In this document: positions 57,835 to 64,000 of the stretch, piece by piece | Position numbering within the stretch: position 1 is the stretch's first letter | Layout: each line of letters starts with the position of its first letter | Source: Alloacidobacterium dinghuense | Lineage (GTDB): Bacteria > Acidobacteriota > Terriglobia > Terriglobales > Acidobacteriaceae | Direction of reading: 5' to 3' | DNA length: 64,000 nucleotides | Assembly: GCF_014274465.1 (NCBI RefSeq) | Contig: NZ_CP060394.1 | Coordinates: forward strand, 3,968,001-4,032,000 | Notes under the pieces: generated by a model | Seen by the model: only the letters and a program-made list of their open reading frames with translations | Database searches by the model: none | What the model was told of the DNA's origin: nothing | Program-made: the position numbers and the translations under genes

Positions 57835-57854
57835 GCGAGGGCTTCAGCCCTCGC
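57835..57854. repeat. Palindrome GCGAGGGC-TTCA-GCCCTCGC
   Basis: An 8-bp perfect stem around TTCA, 33 bases after the FUSC stop. On the minus strand the loop reads TGAA, matching the GGCTGAAGCC family seen at 31580-31970 and 38655-38709. It could act as a terminator for either neighbour. Confidence 0.6.
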
Positions 57855-57902
57855 AATAAAACGACCGATGACTCGGCAGCTTTAGTCATTGAGGTACTGC
57901 TC

Positions 57903-58421
57903 TTAACCCCGGAAGTGACTCACAATATGCATGGCAAAGTGGGTGGCAAAGATCAACGCTGCCAGCAGAACTCCCACCGCCATCGGCTTCCGCTTGTGCC
58001 AGAGGCGCACTGTGCCAATCACAAAAAGCGTCTCAGGCAGGAAAAACACCACCAGCCAGGTTGGCCACGGAATGCTCTGGTTCATCGGCGGATAGAAATA
58101 CTCTGCCAAGTGGAACAGCATCGCCGCGCACACCACAAGCACTGCCGACAGTACGACCCCAGCAAACACCCACCCCACGTTCTTCGCCGTCTCTTTCATA
58201 TCCGCCTCCTCCCGTCTCCTGAAACCCATGCGCACCAGCTCGCGCCCGCAATGCCTGAAAATCGCAGCCACGCTGCCCAGAGCCCAGAACAGCGCAGCCC
58301 AGTCCCCCTCGATGAAATCCAGTTCGTGCAGCATCGCGCGAGCCCACTGCTCGCAGTGCCGGGGCGCGGAGCGCAGCACGAACTCCAGCAGCCACTTCGC
58401 AAATCCACGAACGCGCGACAT
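57903..58421 (-). CDS. Membrane protein paired with PadR regulator
   Basis: 172 residues from ATG 58421. An N-terminal amphipathic part (MSRVRGFAKWLLEFVLRSAPRHCEQWARAMLHELDFIEGDWAALFWALG) is followed by three transmembrane helices (VGWVFAGVVLSAVLVVCAAMLF, TWLVVFFLPETLFVIGTVRLW, MAVGVLLAALIFATHFAMHI). Its ATG overlaps the PadR stop (ATGA). Such PadR-membrane pairs are frequent in acidobacteria; the signal sensed is unknown. Confidence 0.8.
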   Translation of the reverse strand: MSRVRGFAKWLLEFVLRSAPRHCEQWARAMLHELDFIEGDWAALFWALGSVAAIFRHCGRELVRMGFRRREEADMKETAKNVGWVFAGVVLSAVLVVCAAMLFHLAEYFYPPMNQSIPWPTWLVVFFLPETLFVIGTVRLWHKRKPMAVGVLLAALIFATHFAMHIVSHFRG

Positions 58422-58732
58422 CAGCCCTTCGCCTCGCCCAGCGCGGCACGCCGCAAACCCGTTGCACGCGACCGCCGGTGCTCGCGCGTAAACTGCATCC
58501 CATCCGGCGTCAGCCGGTAAAGGTGCCGCGGCGGCTTGCCCTCTTCCACTGTCTCCCACGACGTTTCCAGCAGCTTCCGCTCCGCCATCCGCATAAGGAT
58601 CGGATACAGCGTACCCGACTTCAACCCCGTGTCCCGGCTGATGTCGTACCCGTACCTCCACTCCTTCGGAGCATCAAGAAAGGCATCCAGAACACTCAGC
58701 GTTTGCGGCGACAGTCTCAGCTTCACGGGCAA
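58421..58732 (-). CDS. PadR-family transcriptional regulator
   Basis: About 103 residues from TTG 58732 or GTG 58726. Winged helix with LSPQTLSVLDAFLDAPKEWRYGYDISRDTGLKSGTLYPILMRMAERKLLETSWE and the PadR motif SGTLYPIL-RM---LL. It ends RLTPDGMQF. A 12-bp palindrome immediately upstream fits an autoregulatory operator. It overlaps the next gene (ATGA). Confidence 0.92.
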   Translation of the reverse strand: MPVKLRLSPQTLSVLDAFLDAPKEWRYGYDISRDTGLKSGTLYPILMRMAERKLLETSWETVEEGKPPRHLYRLTPDGMQFTREHRRSRATGLRRAALGEAKG

Positions 58733-58735
58733 ACT

Positions 58736-58747
58736 CTACATATGTAG
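58736..58747. promoter_or_regulatory. Predicted PadR operator
   Basis: CTACATATGTAG, a perfect 12-bp palindrome directly upstream of the PadR start, in an AT-rich segment with a likely -10 box. PadR proteins bind short AT-rich dyads containing ATGT/ACAT, so this is a good candidate site. Confidence 0.55.
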
Positions 58748-58895
58748 ATATAAATTTGTCAACCGATATTTCTGTCAGGCGCATGCCCCGATTTGACGTA
58801 CCCAAAGTGCCCGCACAATCATCGAAACCAGCGCCAAACCTGCGCCAGCAAAGTTATAATGAAGGCGTCTAGTAGGAAAGGAGCACTCGCCTCGC

Positions 58896-59837
58896 ATGCC
58901 CATTCAGCCCACCAGCAAGATCTGGCACAATGGCAACCTCATCCCCTGGGATAAAGCCCAGATCCACGTCATGAGCCACGTAGTCCACTACGGCTCGTCC
59001 GTCTTTGAGGGCATTCGCTGCTACGGGCAGCCACAAGGAGCAGCCGTCTTCCGCCTGCCCGAGCATATGCAGCGCCTCATCGACTCGGCCAAGATTTACC
59101 GCATGACGCTGCCCTATTCACTCGACCAGCTTTCGAACGCCGTCGTCGAGCTCATCGAAGCTAACGGTGTGGCGCCCTGCTACATCCGGCCTATTGCTCT
59201 TCGTGGATACGGCGAAGTTGGGGTCAATCCGAAGAACTCGCCCATTGAGGTCTACATCGTCAACTACCCCTGGGGCAAGTACGTCGCCGGAGATGACGGC
59301 GCCGATGTCTGCGTCTCTTCCTGGAGCCGTCCGGCGCCCAACACGTTGCCAACGCTCGCGAAAGCAGGCGCCAACTACATGAACTCGCAGCTCATCCGCA
59401 TGGAAGCCGACATCAATGGATACGCCGAAGGCATCGCCCTCGACGTAAACGGCTACGCCTCTGAAGGGTCGGGCGAGAACCTCTTCGTCGTGCGCAACGG
59501 AGTCATCTACACTTCGCCGCTGGCCAACTCCGTCCTCGCCGGCATCACCCGCGACTCGGTGCTCACCCTTGCGCGCCACCTCGGCATTACGGTCGTTGAG
59601 CAGGCTCTGCCGCGCGAACTCCTCTATATCGCCGACGAAGTCTTCTTCACCGGAACCGCCGCCGAAGTCACGCCCATCCGCTCGATCGATCGCATCCCGG
59701 TAGCCGACGGCAACCCCGGCCCCATCACCAAGCAGCTGGCCGATGAATTCTTCGGCATAGCCAACGGCCTCAAACCCGACCGCTTTGGCTGGCTTACGCC
59801 GGTCAACGTCAACGTAGAGCAAACCGTCACGGTCTAG
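58896..59837 (+). CDS. ilvE: Branched-chain amino acid aminotransferase
   Basis: 313 residues. HVVHYGSSVFEGIRCYGQ, IRPIALRGYGEVGVNP, LAKAGANYMNSQL (PLP Lys in AKAGANY), SEGSGENLFVV and FFTGTAAEVTPIRSID (phosphate loop) define the class IV PLP enzyme. It interconverts Leu, Ile, Val with the 2-keto acids. AAGGAGCAC precedes the ATG. No other ilv gene is in the window. Confidence 0.95.
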   Translation: MPIQPTSKIWHNGNLIPWDKAQIHVMSHVVHYGSSVFEGIRCYGQPQGAAVFRLPEHMQRLIDSAKIYRMTLPYSLDQLSNAVVELIEANGVAPCYIRPIALRGYGEVGVNPKNSPIEVYIVNYPWGKYVAGDDGADVCVSSWSRPAPNTLPTLAKAGANYMNSQLIRMEADINGYAEGIALDVNGYASEGSGENLFVVRNGVIYTSPLANSVLAGITRDSVLTLARHLGITVVEQALPRELLYIADEVFFTGTAAEVTPIRSIDRIPVADGNPGPITKQLADEFFGIANGLKPDRFGWLTPVNVNVEQTVTV

Positions 59838-59893
59838 CGAGAAAACAGAAAAGATGCTCCGGCGGCCGACTGGCCGTCCGGGGCAAACGAAAG

Positions 59894-59924
59894 AGCCCCA
59901 GCAGAACTTGGGGCTTTTTCATTT
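59894..59924 (+). terminator. Terminator after ilvE
   Basis: AGCCCCA, GCAGAACT, TGGGGCT, then TTTTTCATTT. It resembles the terminator at 62076 in loop and tail. Confidence 0.75.
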
Positions 59925-60141
59925 CGAGATGTGCACTTCGACTACTCGCCGCATCGTGCCGATGCTTAAATTCGTCGCCATCCTGAGCGAAGCGCGAGGC
60001 GCGCAGTCGAAGGACGCAGATGAACGAAGTTCATGTGCGGCTTGCTTGCGCGAGCAAGGCCCAGCAACCACAACTACGGTCTAACAGACAACTTCCTTTG
60101 AATCGAGGTGATTCTTAGATCAATTACTATAGTTGGCAACC
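59925..60141. other. Gap between ilvE terminator and HEPN cassette
   Basis: 217 bases. It contains a CATCCTGAGCGAAGCG element (59979-59994) and, at 60100-60114, the inverted repeat GAATC-GAGGT-GATTC just before the cassette, a possible operator. TACTAT (60126-60131) may be a -10 box; if so, the mRNA starts very close to the ATG. Confidence 0.45.
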
Positions 60142-61431
60142 ATGAACGATACCTTGCAGAGCAATATCGAAGTGACAAGAACTCGAATTCGCTTCATCGG
60201 AAATAGCAATGAAGAAAAGAAAGAAGAAGTTAGTAAGCTAGTCAACGAATTTATCGATCTCTTCGCTCCGATCGAAACTAACCTGAACGAGATTCTCGTT
60301 TTTGTCGACCATCGCACGGGCGCCCATTACTTCGAATCCCATATCAAGGCCTCAAAATTCATCGAAAGCTCGACGACTGACGTTCCTCTCGACCCAGACG
60401 AGCAAGGGGAATATCGGGCCAACCGCGAGATAGTGAATGACCATGTCGCCTTCGAGCGAATGAAGTCAGACGCCTCTCAGAGACGGAGCTTCAGCAACAT
60501 AGTCGCTGAATTTAATCCGCAGCAAAATCCTTCTTCGCCACTCGGAGTGATCGGTGGACAGCATAGGACGGAAGCGATTAAAGAGGCCTTGGCACAAGGT
60601 ATCGATGAATTTCACGAAGTCAAAGTCTATTTCGCGTTGGATCAAGAACAGCGTTTGGACGTTCAGGTCGTATCGAATACGGTAATTGCCGTATCCGGTG
60701 ATCTTTACGATCGGATGCTGGAGACTGTAAAAGGACCAGAACTACGAAAATGGTGCCATCAGACGGGGCTACTCGCTAAAGAGTCGGACTTCGGGGACAA
60801 GGCGCAGCGGAGTGGCCCAATTACTGTGCGCCTTGCACGAACCTTCATTATTAATTTCTATGAGGGCGTCAAACATTCCAGACAACCCTTCGATACGACT
60901 GACACATCTCCGATCATCCCAAGCGTTGGAATCGATGGCGTGGAATGGGACAAATTGCGCAGCCACAAGCCCTCGATTTGGGAGGACTCTAGGCTCAGCA
61001 GAGCAGGAATGCAATTTGCAAAGCTTGTTGCCGCCCAAAGGAAGGCTATTGAGAGCAGGAAGGGGCCCGCTGACTACCGCGAGAAGGCAATGAATATCGC
61101 CATCCTTGCAGCCTGGGCTTATGTAGCAGGTTTCCTGACGGATAATGAAGCACGTCTAAAACGCCATTTCGCGCTGAGCGAGAAAACTAGTGGCGATCCG
61201 CTCAACTCAGCTGCTTTGGCAAAAGGACGGCATAAGACAGACCCAGAGAACTACCGTGGTCTCGGTACACGAACTGACGCAAAAGAGCGAGGGAGGCTAG
61301 TCGAACTCTTCTATTATCAGGCCGAAAAGGGTGACGGCATTACGAAGAGCGCAATCGAGGTAGCCATTGCCAAGTATTATGCGAAGCAAAGCCAACTTGA
61401 AGTGCAGCGCCTCGAAAAAGGGGCGAAATAG
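60142..61431 (+). CDS. DGQHR/ParB-like protein
   Basis: 429 residues from ATG 60142 (TTG 60133 possible). The central motif VIGGQHRTEAIKEAL (GGQHR at about 138-142) resembles the DGQHR motif of DndB-type proteins and the ParB/Srx nucleotide fold. Next comes VKVYFALDQEQRLDVQVVSNTVIAVSGDLYDRML, also as in that group. The rest is helical, with WAYVAGFLTDNEARL. No membrane segment. The HEPN gene begins directly after its stop. It may bind nucleic acid or a nucleotide; function is not established. Confidence 0.65.
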   Translation: MNDTLQSNIEVTRTRIRFIGNSNEEKKEEVSKLVNEFIDLFAPIETNLNEILVFVDHRTGAHYFESHIKASKFIESSTTDVPLDPDEQGEYRANREIVNDHVAFERMKSDASQRRSFSNIVAEFNPQQNPSSPLGVIGGQHRTEAIKEALAQGIDEFHEVKVYFALDQEQRLDVQVVSNTVIAVSGDLYDRMLETVKGPELRKWCHQTGLLAKESDFGDKAQRSGPITVRLARTFIINFYEGVKHSRQPFDTTDTSPIIPSVGIDGVEWDKLRSHKPSIWEDSRLSRAGMQFAKLVAAQRKAIESRKGPADYREKAMNIAILAAWAYVAGFLTDNEARLKRHFALSEKTSGDPLNSAALAKGRHKTDPENYRGLGTRTDAKERGRLVELFYYQAEKGDGITKSAIEVAIAKYYAKQSQLEVQRLEKGAK

Positions 61432-61977
61432 ATGAACGATATCGACGCGTTAGCGTCTATCCTACTCGAAGAGAGCAAGCGCTTCTTAGAGAAAGCTCAG
61501 GAAACCTCCGACGATACAGCGATACACGCATTCTTGCATGCCTCTCTTAGTCTTGGCTTTTCTTCCCTCGAAGCCCATATCAACTCAATAGTGGATGACC
61601 AACTTGAACGAACCGATCTCAGCGTTCACGAGCGCGCCTTTCTTTCCGAGCGAAAAGTGGATTTGCGCCAAGGGGTCTTCACACTGCAGGAGTCTCTTCA
61701 AATGCAGAGAATCGATGACAGAATCGCCTTGTTATGGACTAGATGCTCAGTGGAGGACGCCTTTGATTATCAATCGTCAACGTGGTCCCATCTAAAAGAT
61801 GGGATCAGGCTTCGAAATGCACTGACACATCCTAAAGAAGCCATGGGCCTTACGATTGATCAAGTGGGCCGCACTATTAGTGCAATTATTGACATCATCG
61901 ATACCGCATTTCAACGGATATATGGCAAACGATTACCTGCTAAGAATCGCGGGCTCCAGTCTAGTTTGAGTTTTTGA
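61432..61977 (+). CDS. HEPN-domain protein, putative RNase toxin
   Basis: 181 residues. First helix LASILLEESKRFLEKAQETSDDTAIHAFLHASLSLGFSSLEAHINSIVDD; later SHLKDGIRLRNALTHPKEAMG, where R128-N-A-L-T-H133 forms the Rx4-6H motif of HEPN ribonucleases. It begins one base after the upstream stop, so the pair is translationally linked. The composition is acidic/helical, without membrane segments. RNase activity is a family-based inference. Confidence 0.75.
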   Translation: MNDIDALASILLEESKRFLEKAQETSDDTAIHAFLHASLSLGFSSLEAHINSIVDDQLERTDLSVHERAFLSERKVDLRQGVFTLQESLQMQRIDDRIALLWTRCSVEDAFDYQSSTWSHLKDGIRLRNALTHPKEAMGLTIDQVGRTISAIIDIIDTAFQRIYGKRLPAKNRGLQSSLSF

Positions 61978-62339
61978 ACCGGGCGCGCTTTCCGTACGAA
62001 TAAAAAAGTCGAATCGGGCTGCAAGAATTGCTTCGGCTGGGTGTCTGAACATACGAACTGTCCAGATAAATGAAAGGCTCCGGCAGAACTGGAGCTTTTT
62101 CATTCTTGATAGGCTGCCGTCATTCAGCGCACGGTAGTTTCTATCAGCGACCTCTTCTTTGAGCCCGAAGTCGGGTTGATCTCGCTCATTTTCGCCGCTT
62201 AACACCTCTCCGGAATGTCGCGCTTTTGTCATCTGATTGTCATTTCCATAGGATGCCGCTCGGTAAAGCTATCAATCTAGAGGACAATGATGACAGCGTT
62301 GCCGGGTTACAAATCGATCGCCGGCAGTTTGGACAGTGC
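61978..62339. other. Gap after HEPN cassette
   Basis: 362 bases without a supported gene. It contains the terminator 62076-62105 and, from 62226, an in-frame upstream extension of the response regulator, not considered coding because the receiver starts at ATG 62340. Confidence 0.5.
62076..62105 (+). terminator. Terminator after HEPN cassette
   Basis: GCTCC, GGCAGAACT, GGAGC then TTTTTCATTC. Loop GCAGAACT and tail TTTTTCATT are shared with the ilvE terminator. Confidence 0.65.
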
Positions 62340-63029
62340 ATGGGTACGATTCTGGTTATCGAAGACGATGCGCGGATACAAAAGGCGGTTCAGCGCCTGT
62401 TTGCCTCCGAAGGATACGAAATCAAGAGTTCGAATGACGGCAGGCAGGGGTTGGAGATCTTTCGCGGATCCACTCCGGATGCGGTTGTTCTGGACCTGAT
62501 GCTTCCCAGCATGTCAGGGCGGGAATTGTGCAAGTCCATGAAGCAAAGTTCTCCTGACACTCCGGTTGTGGTCTTGAGCGCCATTTCTGAAGTCGCCGAC
62601 AAGGTGCTGCTGTTGGAACTTGGCGCTGACGATTACGTGACCAAGCCGTTTAGCCCGAGAGAGTTGTTGGCAAGAGTGCAGGCAGCGATACGGCGATCCA
62701 GGCGCTCTCGGCCAGGCCCGGCCGCGCACTTTGGCGATGTGCAGGTGGACTTTGCCAAAATGGAAGTGACAAAGGGCGGAAAGAAGATCGCATTGACGGC
62801 GCATGAGTTCAAGCTGCTCAGATTTTTTCTCGAAAATGCGGAACGCGTGATCAGCCGCGAAGAACTGTTGAACGAAGTCTGGGGATATAACTTCTATCCT
62901 TCAACCCGGACCGTTGATAACCAGATGCTTAAGCTCCGCCAGAAGCTTGAAATCGATCCTGCGAATCCAGTTCATTTTTGCACGGTTCATGGAGTAGGCT
63001 ACAGGTTCGTGCAGAGTCCGCAAGCTTAA
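62340..63029 (+). CDS. OmpR/PhoB-family response regulator
   Basis: 229 residues from ATG 62340 (MGTILVIEDDARIQKAVQRLFASEGYEIKSSNDGRQGLEIFRG). Receiver with Asp pair (EDD), acceptor D in VVLDLMLPSMSG, Thr/Ser (VVLSAI) and Lys in YVTKPFSPREL. The C-terminal winged helix ends VHGVGYRFV. It pairs with the sensor kinase starting 33 bases downstream. Confidence 0.95.
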   Translation: MGTILVIEDDARIQKAVQRLFASEGYEIKSSNDGRQGLEIFRGSTPDAVVLDLMLPSMSGRELCKSMKQSSPDTPVVVLSAISEVADKVLLLELGADDYVTKPFSPRELLARVQAAIRRSRRSRPGPAAHFGDVQVDFAKMEVTKGGKKIALTAHEFKLLRFFLENAERVISREELLNEVWGYNFYPSTRTVDNQMLKLRQKLEIDPANPVHFCTVHGVGYRFVQSPQA

Positions 63030-63061
63030 GGGGACGAGAGAAGGCAGGAGGCGAAACGCCG

Positions 63062-64000
63062 GTGGCAATGCGAATGCGAACGACGCTTTTGCTGAGCCTC
63101 GTGTCTGTCTCCTTCGGGCTGGCTGCGCTGAGCCTTCTGGCTGTCCACACCATCATCGAGAAGCAGATTCGTAACGAAATCTCCTCGGATCTTGAACACT
63201 CGATCGTTACGTTTCAAAATATTCAGGTCCAGCGCAGGCAGATGCTTTCGCGTGAGGCGGCCTTGCTGGCCGATCTTCCGGTCCTGAAGTCATTGATGAC
63301 GACTGAGGATGGCCCAACGATTCGTGACGGGGCGAAGGATTTTTATCGCCTGAGCGGCGGCGACTTCTTCGCCCTGGCCGATGCGAATGGCGGTCTTGTT
63401 GCACTCTTTCAACAAGGCGTGCCGTGGGACGGCACGAAAACCGTGCAAGGTATCACCGAAGCTGACTTTACCTCTACTGAGTCCCATTACGTTTTACGCG
63501 ATGGAAAACTGTACGAGGTTTCCGCTCAGCCAATTTACTTCGGCTCCGCGCTTTCAGGGACAAGGCTCGGCTATGTGGCAGTGGGATACGCCGTCAACAA
63601 TCAGGTAGTGAGAGAGGTAAGCGAATCTGCAGCGGCCGAGGTAATTTTTTTTGCGGATGGCGAGATTGTGGCTACAACATTGGCAGCAAAACGCCAGCAA
63701 GCGAGCATCGACCAGAAAGAAACGCTGCTCAATCATCCGTTCAACAGCGCGGACCTCTGGCTGGATCGTGAGCACTATATCCAAGCGTCTGTGAAACTGT
63801 CAGGCGCAGGAGATCCGCTCATCCAGCTTGTCGTTCTGAAGTCGTATGACAAGGCAAGCCGCTATCTGACGCAATTGAATCACCTGCTTGTTGCCCTGGT
63901 TGCCTTCGTTCTTCTGATAAGTGGAGCACTTGCGATTTACATTTCGCGGACGATTACGCTTCCGCTTGAAACTCTTGTGCTCGGGGCGCGCGCACTCGGT
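63062..64000 (+). CDS. Sensor histidine kinase, N-terminal part
   Basis: The gene continues beyond the window. From GTG 63062 or ATG 63068, AGGAGG about ten bases upstream. TM1 (LLLSLVSVSFGLAALSLLAVHTII), an extracytoplasmic sensor domain of ~240 residues (with FALADANGGLVALFQQG and LSGTRLGYVAVGYAVNNQVV, Cache-like), TM2 (LLVALVAFVLLISGALAIYIS) and the start of HAMP (RTITLPLETLVLGARALG). It forms a two-component system with the upstream regulator. The kinase core lies outside. Confidence 0.9.
   Translation, partial: MAMRMRTTLLLSLVSVSFGLAALSLLAVHTIIEKQIRNEISSDLEHSIVTFQNIQVQRRQMLSREAALLADLPVLKSLMTTEDGPTIRDGAKDFYRLSGGDFFALADANGGLVALFQQGVPWDGTKTVQGITEADFTSTESHYVLRDGKLYEVSAQPIYFGSALSGTRLGYVAVGYAVNNQVVREVSESAAAEVIFFADGEIVATTLAAKRQQASIDQKETLLNHPFNSADLWLDREHYIQASVKLSGAGDPLIQLVVLKSYDKASRYLTQLNHLLVALVAFVLLISGALAIYISRTITLPLETLVLGARALG

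Overview
The window looks like a chromosomal segment from an acidobacterium, probably class Terriglobia. This is inferred from gene content: a large ADOP-type FtsX/MacB permease plus a fragment of a second one, a PadR/membrane-protein pair, DUF3300 and YncE-like secreted beta-propellers, an Mrp ATPase without its usual N-terminal domain, and one 16S-Ile-Ala-23S-5S operon. No database search was possible, so the taxonomy is inference.

Layout. 0-1.2 kb: a frameshifted PD-(D/E)XK nuclease-like gene. 1.2-17.1 kb: mostly housekeeping genes (rpsT, parDE, Mrp, acyl-CoA thioesterase, LON-domain protein, ChlI-like AAA ATPase, hexose-6-P mutarotase, glycosyltransferase, YncE-like propeller, GNAT pseudogene, acylphosphatase, apt, DUF892 protein, TonB-like secreted protein, pckA, SDR, zinc-ribbon protein). 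17.1-21.7 kb: an accessory patch with a DUF4411/ImmA pair, an IS1595 transposase, a DksA-type protein and a permease fragment. 21.8-29.1 kb: secreted and envelope proteins and an ECF sigma factor. 29.1-32.0 kb: a second accessory patch (RelE-like toxin/antitoxin with a perfect 31-nt palindrome, an internally deleted IS1-like transposase, small orphan proteins, three ~170-bp tandem repeats). 32.3-36.3 kb: DUF3300, rpiA, DUF488, DinB. 36.3-38.3 kb: VapBC-type pair, IS66 scar, two secreted/unknown genes. 38.4-44.3 kb: rRNA operon on the minus strand with promoter, boxA and terminator. 44.9-50.6 kb: M48 protease, its decayed partial copy, a Tat-exported ferritin-like protein, MarC, a sigma-54-type promoter before a degenerate receiver, and a second YncE-like propeller. 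50.7-59.8 kb: ADOP permease, ThuA protein, parDE-like pair, adenine deaminase, FUSC, PadR module, ilvE. 60.1-62.0 kb: an unusual two-gene cassette (DGQHR/ParB-like protein plus a HEPN protein). 62.3-64 kb: a two-component system cut by the window edge.

How it works together. The core genes cover translation (rpsT, rRNA, tRNA), central carbon metabolism (pckA, rpiA, mutarotase), purine salvage (apt, ade) and branched-chain amino acids (ilvE). Between them sit five toxin-antitoxin-like pairs plus the HEPN cassette, often beside transposase remnants or pseudogenes. This suggests repeated insertion and decay in intergenic positions. The best candidate for an undescribed system is the HEPN cassette at 60.1-62.0 kb: the two genes abut exactly, and the cassette is bracketed by two terminators sharing the same loop sequence.
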